Source: Robinsoniella peoriensis (GTDB lineage Bacteria > Bacillota > Clostridia > Lachnospirales > Lachnospiraceae). Taken from it: a stretch of 21,590 bases of DNA. The first letter of the stretch is position 1. Each line of letters opens with the position of its first letter. The position numbers and the translations under genes were made by a program. This document shows, in pieces, positions 14,362 through 21,590 of this stretch. Where the stretch lies: NCBI RefSeq assembly GCF_042680125.1, contig NZ_JBHTNY010000072.1, one strand, 5' to 3'. The notes beneath the pieces are model-generated. The model was not told where the DNA came from. It was given only the letters and a program-made list of their open reading frames with translations, and did not search any database.

Positions 14362-15865
14362 TGAACGGGTAATCCGGGAGACCATTTCCAGCTTCATTGA
14401 CTGGGAAGAGATAGGAATAAAGCTGGTTGGTCTGTGCAGTGATGGGATAGAGGCTTACAATATGATTCTGGATGAAACACCGGACATTGTTATGACGGAT
14501 ATACGGATGCCAGGCCTGACGGGACTTGACCTTGTACGTGAGATAGCGCAAACAAATCCACAGATACAATTTCTAATTTTATCTGGCTATGAGGATTTTG
14601 AATATGCCAGGGAGGCCATGAAATATGGAATACGGCATTATCTCTTAAAGCCTTGCAATGAGGACAAGATCAGGGAGAGTATCATCCAGGTCAGAGAAGA
14701 ATGTATCAGAATAAAACAGCAGATGGAAGAAAAGGAACAGCAGAGTGCTATGACGAGAACGATTCGCCAGGATGCAATTTTTCATCTGCTGATGGACGGC
14801 ATTGCCCTTGGACGGGAGGACGACGCCGGATTTTCAAATAGCGTGGAGGGGCTGCAGGATTTCTACGGACAATATATAGATCTTTATGAACGCCCCTGTT
14901 ATCTCTGTTATGCTTATTTCCTGGAACCCGCGTATCTGGAGCAAGTGCTGGAAGATCTCAGGAAGGAAGAAGAGAAGCGAAACCGGCAGAACGTCTTCTA
15001 TGGCATTTATGTCAATAACATTTTGCTGCTGTTTTGCTATGAGCCATTGGAGATGGGAATATTGGAAGAGGCATGGGGAAGGATATCCAGGCATATCCAG
15101 CTGGAAAGCACCAGGTTTTCCAATTTGCAGGGACTCCTGGAGGTAGTGCTTGCCAAAATTAAAAGATACGACACCATCTATGCGATACATAATTACAGGC
15201 CTATTATTGTATTAAACAATCAGAATGTGCTTCAGCATATACAGATGATTTACCAGCAGTTAGAGGATGCAAAGGAAGAAATGGTACAAACATTATGCAA
15301 TGAACTGAGGCTTATGGTGGATGGTGCGGTGCAGTTGGATTTCCTGCAAATGCTGGGAAGCAGTATTTGCATTCACCTCCCGGCATTAGGCATTTGCTCT
15401 TTAGCGGAAGTGACAGAGTCTGTCAGGGATATACAGCTCATAGACGAGATAGAAGATCTTCGTTTACTGTTGAAATCGGTGATTGACAGGATGGAAAAGG
15501 AGCTGTGTTTGCCGCCTAAGCGTTATGGGATAATCGTGGAAAAGGTAATGACATATGTGGAGGAACATTTGTCGGAGCAGAATCTGACATTGAAGAAAAT
15601 TGCAGAACAGCATCTCTACATGAATGTAGATTATGTCAGCAGGCAGTTTAAGCAGATGACAGGGGATAAATTTTCTCAATACCTGACTGAACAACGGGTG
15701 AAGCGGGCAAAAGAGCTGTTAATGAAAGCAGATACCGGTAAAATACAATATGTGGCGGAACAGGTAGGCTGCGGCAACAATCCTCAATATTTCAGTAATA
15801 TTTTCAAAAAGCTGGTAGGCATGACCCCTGGAAAATGGGCGGCACAAATGCAGAAAAAGGAATAG
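14336..15865 (+). CDS. YesN-type response regulator with AraC DNA-binding domain
   Basis: A 509-residue regulator. The receiver has the acidic pair D8-D9 (IIADDERV), phospho-acceptor D55 (VMTDIRMPG) and K105 (YLLKPCNE). A long middle region (about 125-400) with helical stretches links to a C-terminal AraC/XylS domain (about 410-505: LTLKKIAEQHLYMNVDYVSR and PQYFSNIFKKLVGMTPGKW). The start is ATG 14336, after GGAGGAAAGAG inside the kinase gene; an upstream in-frame start at 14249 would lie within the kinase's ATPase domain and is rejected. When phosphorylated by the adjacent kinase it most likely activates the ABC transporter/GH2 operon that begins 104 nt further on. Confidence 0.95.
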   Translation: MLKLIIADDERVIRETISSFIDWEEIGIKLVGLCSDGIEAYNMILDETPDIVMTDIRMPGLTGLDLVREIAQTNPQIQFLILSGYEDFEYAREAMKYGIRHYLLKPCNEDKIRESIIQVREECIRIKQQMEEKEQQSAMTRTIRQDAIFHLLMDGIALGREDDAGFSNSVEGLQDFYGQYIDLYERPCYLCYAYFLEPAYLEQVLEDLRKEEEKRNRQNVFYGIYVNNILLLFCYEPLEMGILEEAWGRISRHIQLESTRFSNLQGLLEVVLAKIKRYDTIYAIHNYRPIIVLNNQNVLQHIQMIYQQLEDAKEEMVQTLCNELRLMVDGAVQLDFLQMLGSSICIHLPALGICSLAEVTESVRDIQLIDEIEDLRLLLKSVIDRMEKELCLPPKRYGIIVEKVMTYVEEHLSEQNLTLKKIAEQHLYMNVDYVSRQFKQMTGDKFSQYLTEQRVKRAKELLMKADTGKIQYVAEQVGCGNNPQYFSNIFKKLVGMTPGKWAAQMQKKE

Positions 15866-15880
15866 AAATCGGTTTTTTAT

Positions 15881-15925
15881 ACAGAGTAGTCGGTTTTCTC
15901 AGATTGAGGAAACCGGCTGCTCTGT
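15881..15925 (+). terminator. 20-bp hairpin between the two-component genes and the ABC operon
   Basis: The arms 15881-15900 and 15906-15925 pair over 20 bp with a few G-U/T-C wobbles around a 5-nt loop. It lies 15 nt after the regulator stop. The downstream T run is weak (TTTATAATA), so it may terminate only partly. The right arm overlaps a predicted promoter for the next operon. Confidence 0.65.
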
Positions 15926-15932
15926 TTATAAT
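15904..15932 (+). promoter_or_regulatory. Promoter of the ABC transporter/GH2 operon
   Basis: TTGAGG at 15904-15909 and a perfect TATAAT at 15927-15932 are 17 bp apart, ideal sigma-A spacing. The -35 lies in the loop and right arm of the upstream hairpin. A YesN-type activator would be expected to bind just upstream, within that hairpin. AAAGGAG near 15955 serves the first gene. Confidence 0.7.
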
Positions 15933-15969
15933 AGGTCATATATTAAGGAGTTAAGAAAGGAGAAAAGAA

Positions 15970-17373
15970 ATGAAAAAGAAATCAATTGCACTGCTTTTAA
16001 TGGCTGTCATGACAACAACTCTGCTTGGAGGATGCAGTACAGGAGGAGAACGGAATCTGTCTGAGACTGCCGGAAACGAAGCGAATTCAAAAAAAGCAGA
16101 AGAAACAGAAAAAGCAGAAGGTACAGAAACAACATCTGCGGGTTCAGGTGAATCCAAAGAGGGCGCAGATGTAAAGTTAAGTGTTTTCTGGTGGGGAAGC
16201 CAGCTTAGGAATGAAAGAACTCAGCAGATTCTGGATATGTATGCAGAGGAAAACCCGGGGATCACGTTTGACGGACAGTTCTCGGCAGATTACTGGACGA
16301 GACTGGCAACACTTGCAGCCGGACATACCATGCCGGATGTGGTACAGATGGATTATACCTATATTTCACAATATGCGGGAAAAGACCAGCTGGTTGACCT
16401 CACCCCTTACATTGAGGAGGGAATCATTGATGTAAGTAATATGGACGAGAACATTTTGGAAACAGGAAAAGTAGGGGATGGCATATACGCAATCTGTAAC
16501 GGTGTGAATGCGCCGGCACTTTTGTATAACAAGACGCTGCTGGATGAAGCAGGGATTCAGATTCATGATTATATGACGGTGGAAGAATTTAAGGATTTAT
16601 GCCGGGAGGTATATGAAAAGACCGGATATAAGACCGGATTGAGCTATGGAAGCAATACAAACGGTGATTTTCTCCCATATCTGCTGCGTGCAGAAGGAAA
16701 GCAGCTTTATGGCGACGGTAAATTTGCGGTAGAGAGCGCAGATGATTTTGTGGGATTCTTCTCCTTATTCGAAGATGGAATAAAAGAAGGCTGGCATGTG
16801 GACCCAAGCCTCTATGTGGAAAGAACCAGAGGACAGGCAGAGCAGGATTGTCTGGTCTATGGAAGCAGCCCGGAGACCATGTCTTGGTGTGGATTTTATC
16901 ACTCTAACCAGCTGGTAGCCATGCAGAATGCAGCACCGGAAGGTACGGATATTGCCATGACAACCTTTCCGTCCGACAATCCGGAAGCGTCTAATTACTT
17001 AAAGCCAAGCCAGTTTTTCTCCATCAGCGCAGACAGCAAAAATCCGGAGGAGTCGGCTGAATTGATCAACTATATCACCAATTCGGTAGACTGCAACAAT
17101 GTATTGCTTGGAGAGCGTGGAGTGCCTGTCTCCAGTGTAGTATCAGAGGCAATTGCTGTGAACCAGACGGCGGACGAGCAGGAAGTGGTAAGTTATATCA
17201 ATGAAGTGGTAACGCCAAAATCTTCTAAGATTAACCCGCCTACACCAGGTAATGCCAGTGAGGTATTCAGCCTGATTGATTCATTGACAGAACAGGTTCT
17301 GTATGGACAGCTGACAGCAGAAGAAGCAGCGGAGCAATTGTTTACCCAGGGAAACGGTTATCTTGCAAAGTAA
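15970..17373 (+). CDS. Sugar ABC transporter, extracellular solute-binding lipoprotein
   Basis: A 467-residue family 1 solute-binding protein that captures an oligosaccharide or glycoside outside the membrane and hands it to the two permeases downstream. A signal peptide with lipobox LLGGC gives a lipid-modified Cys22, followed by a Glu/Lys/Ser-rich linker (about 23-60) that tethers it. The mature domain starts with KLSVFWWGSQLRNERTQQIL and contains the family pattern NPGITFDGQFSADYWTRLAT and MPDVVQMDYTYISQYAGK. The aromatic residues in the domain fit carbohydrate binding. It heads an operon after its own promoter and strong ribosome site. The ligand cannot be read from sequence; the GH2 enzyme at the end suggests a glucuronic-acid-containing glycoside. 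Confidence 0.95.
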   Translation: MKKKSIALLLMAVMTTTLLGGCSTGGERNLSETAGNEANSKKAEETEKAEGTETTSAGSGESKEGADVKLSVFWWGSQLRNERTQQILDMYAEENPGITFDGQFSADYWTRLATLAAGHTMPDVVQMDYTYISQYAGKDQLVDLTPYIEEGIIDVSNMDENILETGKVGDGIYAICNGVNAPALLYNKTLLDEAGIQIHDYMTVEEFKDLCREVYEKTGYKTGLSYGSNTNGDFLPYLLRAEGKQLYGDGKFAVESADDFVGFFSLFEDGIKEGWHVDPSLYVERTRGQAEQDCLVYGSSPETMSWCGFYHSNQLVAMQNAAPEGTDIAMTTFPSDNPEASNYLKPSQFFSISADSKNPEESAELINYITNSVDCNNVLLGERGVPVSSVVSEAIAVNQTADEQEVVSYINEVVTPKSSKINPPTPGNASEVFSLIDSLTEQVLYGQLTAEEAAEQLFTQGNGYLAK

Positions 17374-17401
17374 TATAAGCCGACAGGAGCGGCGGTTAGG
17401 A

Positions 17402-18304
17402 ATGAATATGAGTAAGAAATATAAATTCAACATCTATAAAGAGAGTACAGCGGGCGTCATTTTTACTTTACCTTTTATCATCGGATTTCTGCTGTTTCTC
17501 ATTGTTCCTCTGGGAATATCTCTATACTACGCATTTTGTGATTATGGAATTTTGACCCCGGCAGTTTTTTCGGGTCTGAAGAATTTCCGTACCATGATGG
17601 AAGATGAATTGTTCTGGAAATCCCTTGGGATTACAGTCTTTTATTCGGTAGTATCGGTACCGCTCAAGCTGGTTTTTGCACTTCTGGTGGCCATTCTATT
17701 TCAGAAGACCACCAAGGCCACCGGCCTGTACCGGGCACTTTATTATCTTCCTTCCATTATCGGAGGTTCCGTAGCAGTGTCTATTTTGTGGAAAAGAATG
17801 TTTGCCACGGATGGAATGGTGAACCAGATACTGCATAGTTTAGGAGTAGAAGCAAGTATTCCATGGCTTGGAAATGCAAATACAGCTATCTGGACATTAA
17901 TCTTACTGACAGTATGGCAGTTTGGCTCTTCCATGTTGATTTTCCTGTCATCCCTGAAGCAGATTCCCCGTACTTTCTATGAAGCATCAACCGTGGATGG
18001 CGCAGGAAAATGGAGGCAGTTTACAAGCATTACCTTACCCCTTCTGACACCTACGATTTTCTTCAACCTGGTAATGCAGATGATCAACGGGCTTCTGGCA
18101 TTTACACAATGCTTTATTATTACACAAGGGCAGCCATTGAATTCTACCTTATTTTATATGGTACATATGTATAATCAGTCCTTTGTACACTATAATACCG
18201 GCTATGGTGCCGCACTGGCATGGGTGATGATTCTCATTGTAGGCGTTGTGACCACTGTCCTGTTTGCCACCAGGAAACGCTGGGTATATGACGGAGGATT
18301 CTGA
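17402..18304 (+). CDS. Sugar ABC transporter permease (MalF/UgpA-like)
   Basis: A 300-residue inner-membrane subunit with six helices, starting with hydrophobic IFTLPFIIGFLLFLIVPLGI. The ATPase-contacting EAA motif is YEASTVDGAGKWRQFTSITL PLL around residues 195-218. The ATG at 17402 sits 28 nt after the binding-protein gene; ATG 17408 is an alternative, and the earlier in-frame start at 17363 overlaps the preceding gene with no ribosome site. It pairs with the MalG-like permease, whose ATG overlaps this stop by one base (CTGATG). Both form the channel for the ligand delivered by the lipoprotein. Confidence 0.95.
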   Translation: MNMSKKYKFNIYKESTAGVIFTLPFIIGFLLFLIVPLGISLYYAFCDYGILTPAVFSGLKNFRTMMEDELFWKSLGITVFYSVVSVPLKLVFALLVAILFQKTTKATGLYRALYYLPSIIGGSVAVSILWKRMFATDGMVNQILHSLGVEASIPWLGNANTAIWTLILLTVWQFGSSMLIFLSSLKQIPRTFYEASTVDGAGKWRQFTSITLPLLTPTIFFNLVMQMINGLLAFTQCFIITQGQPLNSTLFYMVHMYNQSFVHYNTGYGAALAWVMILIVGVVTTVLFATRKRWVYDGGF

Positions 18305-19149
18305 TGAAAAGTAGAAGAAAAACGAACAGAGTATTTTATCACGTATTTGTATGTGCATTCGGTATATTAATGATTTATCCGCTCTTATGGATGTTTATGA
18401 GCTCCTTTAAAGAAACGAATACCATTTTCCTGACAGCAGGCTCATTAATACCAGAAAAATTTGTTTTGGATAATTATATAAATGGATGGAAAGGTTTTGC
18501 AAATATCAGCTTTAGCACATTTTTTAAGAATTCAGCCTTTTTGTCTGTAGTTGCAACCATAGGGACGATTTTATCATCATCTCTGGTAGCATTTGGTTTG
18601 GCTAGATGCCGTTTCAGGGGCAAGAAATTATTATTCGGCGCAATGCTGTTGTCTATGATGGTGCCGGCTCAGGTTCTGATGATTCCTCAGTTTATCTGGT
18701 ATCAGGAGCTTGGATGGGTGGGTTCTTATCTGCCGTTGATTGTTCCATATTGTTTTGCTATTCAGGGTTTCTTTGTGTATCTGATGGTAAATTTTATCGA
18801 GAGCATACCAAAAGAACTGGACGAAGCGGCTAAGATTGACGGTTGTTCTTATTTTGGAATTTACTCTAAAATAGCGTTGCCTCTGATGGTGCCGTCCATG
18901 GTGACAGCCGGTATATTTTCTTTTATGTGGAGATGGGAAGATTTTCTTTCAGCCCTGCTTTATATCAATAAGGCTGAAAAATATCCGGTTTGCCTGGCAT
19001 TGAAGCTTTTTTCAGATCCCGGTTCTTCCTCGGATTACGGTGCCATGTTTGCCATGGCTTCCTTATCCATCGTGCCTATGATTGCGATTTTTATATTCTT
19101 TCAGCGGTATCTGGTAGAGGGAGTATCTACTTCAGGGTTAAAGGGCTGA
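18304..19149 (+). CDS. Sugar ABC transporter permease (MalG/UgpE-like)
   Basis: A 281-residue second permease with about six helices (FGILMIYPLLWMFMSSFKET near the start). The EAA loop reads LDEAAKIDGCSYFGIYSKIA. The start codon overlaps the stop of the first permease. The C-terminal helix ends in FFQRYLVEGVSTSGLKG, the standard end of MalG-type proteins. No ATPase gene follows; in Gram-positive bacteria a shared ATPase of the MsmX/MsiK type usually energises such transporters. It ends 58 nt before the GH2 gene. Confidence 0.95.
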   Translation: MKSRRKTNRVFYHVFVCAFGILMIYPLLWMFMSSFKETNTIFLTAGSLIPEKFVLDNYINGWKGFANISFSTFFKNSAFLSVVATIGTILSSSLVAFGLARCRFRGKKLLFGAMLLSMMVPAQVLMIPQFIWYQELGWVGSYLPLIVPYCFAIQGFFVYLMVNFIESIPKELDEAAKIDGCSYFGIYSKIALPLMVPSMVTAGIFSFMWRWEDFLSALLYINKAEKYPVCLALKLFSDPGSSSDYGAMFAMASLSIVPMIAIFIFFQRYLVEGVSTSGLKG

Positions 19150-19207
19150 CAAAGGGTTACAAAAATGTTTCAAGAAATGTCACAAAAAATAAGGAGAACA
19201 AAGTGTC

Positions 19208-20905
19208 ATGTTAAGAACGTTTGAAATGCATCAGGTTCGCAAGACAACGGAACTGTCAGGGAAATTATGGAATTTTACTCCTTTAGAGGGAGAACAGGCT
19301 GGGGAAACCATGAAAGTGATGGTGCCCAGCTGCCTGGAGACTTATCCGGGGTTTGGCAATTACAGGGGATTCGTGTCTTATGAGACGGTATTCGAGGCAC
19401 AGGGAAATATCCGCCTGGAATTTAAAGGCGTGAGTCATTTTGCCCGAATATATATAGATGGAAAGGAAGAAGCTGCACATTATGGTTCCTATACACCTTT
19501 TGGAGTTTGCTTGAAAAATCTGCCAGCAGGAGAGCATACACTAAAAGTTGAGGTAGATAATGCTTTCAGAGATGATTATGTACTGGATTTTCCCAACGAT
19601 TATATGTCTTATGGCGGAATTTCCAGAGGTGTTATGCTGGAACAGGTGGGAGAGCTGTATCTTGAGTGGGTACATGTCACTCCCCTGCAGGAAAAAAACG
19701 GGGTCTGGACGGTCAGAGCAGAAGTATCCTGTCACAATCTTACCGAAGTGCCACAGAAGGCGATGATCAGACTGAAACTGGCTGATCATGAAGTAACCTC
19801 AGAGGAAATCCAGCTGATGCCAGGAGAAAATAACTATACTTTTGAGGAGTTTCAGGCAGAGGATGTAACACCCTGGAGCATAGAGACACCTGCTCTGTAT
19901 CAGGTGGTGGTAACTCTGGAGCAAAAAGGAAGTGTAGTGGATGATTTGATTGACCGCACAGGCTTTCGTCTGGTGAGGTTAGAAGGACGTGAGGTGCTGT
20001 TAAATGGAAAACCCCTGCGGATTAAAGGCTTCTGCCGGCACGAAGATCATCCTCAATATGGATGCGCCCTCCCCAGGGAGGCAATTGCGTATGATTTACA
20101 GCTAATTAAAGATTTGGGGGCAAATTCGGTCAGAACCTCTCATTATCCCAATGATGAGTTGTTTCTGGATATGTGCGACGAACTGGGAATTCTGGTCTGG
20201 GAAGAAAATCATGCCAGAGGTATTGATGGAGAGCGCATGAAGAGCCCTTACTTTGAGGAGCAGTGTGAGCAGGTAATCAAAGAAATGATTACCGCACATT
20301 ATAATCATCCATCTATCTACATCTGGGGGATTCTAAATGAATGCGGCAGTGAGACTGAGTATGAACGAAGCTGTTACCATGCTCAATTCGATTTGATCAG
20401 AAGCCTGGACAGCAGCAGGGTATGCAGTGCGGCATCCTGCAGGTTTGGTACGGATATCTGTCAGGACTTACCGGACGTTTGCTCCTGGAACATTTATCCT
20501 TACTGGTATGATGAAGACACTGCAACACAGAAGATCGAAAAACTTCATAACTGGCTTGAATCAGACGGAAAAGGTGCAGGAAAGCCTCTTTTAATCACAG
20601 AAGTTGGAGCAGGGGGTATCTACGGATTCCGGGATACTTCCAGCGATGTCTGGAGTGAAGACCTTCAAGCGGAGATATTGGAGAAGCAGTTGAAAGAAAT
20701 TGCCGCCAGTGAGGACTGTATGGGAATGTATATCTGGCAATTCTGTGATGTGAGAGTGAGCAGAATCTGGTGGGCATTAAGAAGACCAAAAAGCCGCAAT
20801 AATAAAGGAATTGTGGACGAATACCGCAGGCCGAAGATGGCATATAAGGTGGTTCGGGAAATTTTCAGAAGTCTGCCGGATTACCGGGAAAAATGCAAAG
20901 CATAG
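19208..20905 (+). CDS. GH2 glycosidase, probable beta-glucuronidase
   Basis: A 565-residue cytoplasmic (no signal) family 2 hydrolase, expected to cleave beta-D-glucuronides or a close uronide after uptake. A jelly-roll sugar-binding domain (about 10-150), an Ig-like domain (about 160-255) and a TIM barrel (about 260-565, from GKPLRIKGFCRHEDHP) are in order. The acid/base is E378 in WGILNECGSE and the nucleophile E465 in LLITEVGAGG. N531 and K533 in RNNKGIVDE form the NxK motif that binds the carboxylate in beta-glucuronidases and is lacking in beta-galactosidases. The tail RRPKMAYKVVREIF matches that group too. Length is slightly below E. coli GUS (603). It closes the operon behind the transporter, with AAGGAG about 12 nt from the ATG. 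A beta-galacturonidase activity is a remaining alternative. Confidence 0.9.
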   Translation: MLRTFEMHQVRKTTELSGKLWNFTPLEGEQAGETMKVMVPSCLETYPGFGNYRGFVSYETVFEAQGNIRLEFKGVSHFARIYIDGKEEAAHYGSYTPFGVCLKNLPAGEHTLKVEVDNAFRDDYVLDFPNDYMSYGGISRGVMLEQVGELYLEWVHVTPLQEKNGVWTVRAEVSCHNLTEVPQKAMIRLKLADHEVTSEEIQLMPGENNYTFEEFQAEDVTPWSIETPALYQVVVTLEQKGSVVDDLIDRTGFRLVRLEGREVLLNGKPLRIKGFCRHEDHPQYGCALPREAIAYDLQLIKDLGANSVRTSHYPNDELFLDMCDELGILVWEENHARGIDGERMKSPYFEEQCEQVIKEMITAHYNHPSIYIWGILNECGSETEYERSCYHAQFDLIRSLDSSRVCSAASCRFGTDICQDLPDVCSWNIYPYWYDEDTATQKIEKLHNWLESDGKGAGKPLLITEVGAGGIYGFRDTSSDVWSEDLQAEILEKQLKEIAASEDCMGMYIWQFCDVRVSRIWWALRRPKSRNNKGIVDEYRRPKMAYKVVREIFRSLPDYREKCKA

Positions 20906-21175
20906 TACAATAGAAGCGTATTGGAGAAAATGTATTTACAGAATTTTGTAAAAAGTTACATAGCACGGGGTAGCAGAAATATGGAAGAGGGTTACAGATT
21001 AATCAGGGGGAGAAGAAGAACTTAGTAAAATAGAGTGCCGCGAGTGTAATATCTAGTCAAGAAAATGTTTTGCACTGGAAAATGAGAACTTAAAGAATGA
21101 AAAGAGAAAAACAATCCCAGGAAAATCTATAAAGAAAAGAAATAATTGATTTTCAAGAGAGAGGTTCTTATGTAA
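20906..21175. other. AT-rich intergenic stretch, no gene seen
   Basis: About 270 nt after the GH2 gene. Only very short frames occur, such as a 14-codon one near 20980 without a ribosome site. A minus-strand open frame (21053-21256) crosses two hairpins and has no start signal, so it is taken as chance. I see no terminator right after the GH2 stop. Confidence 0.5.
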
Positions 21176-21236
21176 GGGGGACGGGTAAAAAACATTACCC
21201 GACGGCCCCTTTTCACGGCTATTGAGGGTAGCCGTG
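21176..21236 (+). terminator. Two tandem hairpins, first terminator-like
   Basis: GGGTAA/TTACCC (21183-21188 and 21195-21200), extended by GGGG (21177-21180)/CCCC (21206-21209) and a short T run at 21210, forms the first hairpin. CACGGCTA (21214-21221) and TAGCCGTG (21229-21236) form a perfect second hairpin directly behind. The pair may end the glycan operon's transcript or be part of a structured mobile-element leader. Confidence 0.6.
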
Positions 21237-21301
21237 ATTATGGAATATATTAACAAGATGCTAATACAATATAAATAATCTTTGCCCCGTTTGCATTACC
21301 C

Positions 21302-21404
21302 CTTGAAAACACTGCGTTTAGCGAGTTTTTCTTGGGGGTTTTATCCCTTATTTCCCTTGTTTTTTCCCTTATCAGAAATCTACAAGGGAAAATGTGTTTT
21401 CAAG
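21302..21404. repeat. Nested inverted repeats in non-coding DNA
   Basis: CTTGAAAACAC (21302-21312) is the exact complement of GTGTTTTCAAG (21394-21404). Inside it, TTTCCCTTGT (21351-21360) complements ACAAGGGAAA (21382-21391). The right arms of the two are adjacent, so the segment could fold into one branched or long-stem structure. No open frame or known RNA family was recognised here. Neighbouring sequence to 21519 holds nothing else I can assign. Confidence 0.6.
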
Positions 21405-21519
21405 TCAATCCGTAGCCACTTCGAGAAGCATCACATAGCCTTTCGAGTGTTATTATAACATATACTACGCCGAACTGTTAGGTATTTTCCCTCTAAGTCA
21501 ATGTCCTGCCAAGTTGGAT

Positions 21520-21590
21520 TGTCAACATTTATTTAGACAACTTTTTTAAGGTTAGTAAGGCGATATTCTTTCGGTGTCAAATAGCCTAGT
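21520..21590 (-). mobile_element. End of an IS3-family-type insertion sequence (runs off the window)
   Basis: The element enters from the right edge. Its likely outer end is TGTCAACATTTATTTAGACA beginning near 21520, starting with TG as IS3-family ends do. The boundary is approximate because the other end and any target duplication are outside the window. Confidence 0.55.
21533..21590 (-). CDS. Transposase OrfB C-terminus, IS3 family (partial)
   Basis: The minus-strand codons up to TAA (21533-21535) read LGYLTPKEYRLTNLKKVV. The tail YLTPxEYR is the usual end of IS3-family OrfB transposases of the DDE type. Only the last 18 residues lie in the window; the catalytic core would be beyond position 21590. 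The stop is just inside the presumed inverted-repeat end, as normal for this family. Confidence 0.7.
   Translation of the reverse strand, partial: LGYLTPKEYRLTNLKKVV

Noticed and set aside
13960..14397. Minus-strand frame of 145 codons
   Set aside because: It is antisense to the kinase ATPase domain, which is clearly coding.
15411..15427. TGACAGAGTCTGTCA palindrome resembling the 7400 repeats
   Set aside because: It lies inside the response regulator coding region, lacks the 11-bp tandem arrangement, and its residues are explained by coding.
1..21590. CRISPR arrays, tRNA or rRNA genes, catabolite-repression sites
   Set aside because: No regular repeat-spacer pattern, no cloverleaf or rRNA sequence and no convincing cre-type palindrome was found by reading the promoter regions.

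Overview
The window looks like a chromosomal accessory region of a low-to-mid GC Gram-positive anaerobe, most likely a gut Lachnospiraceae or related Clostridia. Pointers are strong AGGAGG-type ribosome binding sites, a YesM/YesN two-component system beside a sugar ABC transporter, a beta-glucoside PTS, a BspA-type surface-protein remnant and clostridial mobile-element proteins. The genus cannot be told from sequence alone. Except for one decayed AraC fragment and the transposase at the right edge, every gene is on the + strand.

Region 1 (1-6074) is a beta-glucoside PTS cluster. It holds an EIIC-EIIA permease that lacks its 5' end and EIIB domain, a GH1 6-phospho-beta-glucosidase, a small unassigned protein, an N-terminally shortened inorganic pyrophosphatase, a complete PTS enzyme I and a DUF4405-like membrane protein. 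Having its own enzyme I is the notable trait. Sugar would be phosphorylated on entry and the phospho-glucoside split in the cytoplasm.

Region 2 (6193-10292) is a mobile or integration module. It has an unknown helical protein, an OmpR-type regulator with a degenerate receiver domain, a perfect terminator, and four tandem 11-bp repeats (TGACAG core) placed like a Pho box against a -10 hexamer. Then come a frameshifted, truncated sigma-like gene fused to the catalytic half of a tyrosine recombinase, a complete second tyrosine recombinase overlapping it, and a 23-bp perfect inverted repeat.

Region 3 (10293-12455) is decayed DNA around one intact gene, a MalY/PatB-type PLP C-S lyase. The fragments are the 3' ends of a LysE-type exporter, an AraC regulator (- strand) and a BspA-like surface protein. 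The last two meet end to end at one junction.

Region 4 (12481-20905) is a coherent glycan locus: sensor kinase and YesN-type regulator from a good promoter, a hairpin overlapping a second promoter, then solute-binding lipoprotein, two permeases and a cytoplasmic GH2 enzyme with the NxK motif of beta-glucuronidases. No ABC ATPase is present, so a shared one (MsmX type) is presumed. The kinase pair probably senses the imported sugar or glycoside and switches on the operon.

Region 5 (20906-21590) is a non-coding, hairpin-rich tail ending in the C-terminus of an IS3-family-type transposase that runs off the window.
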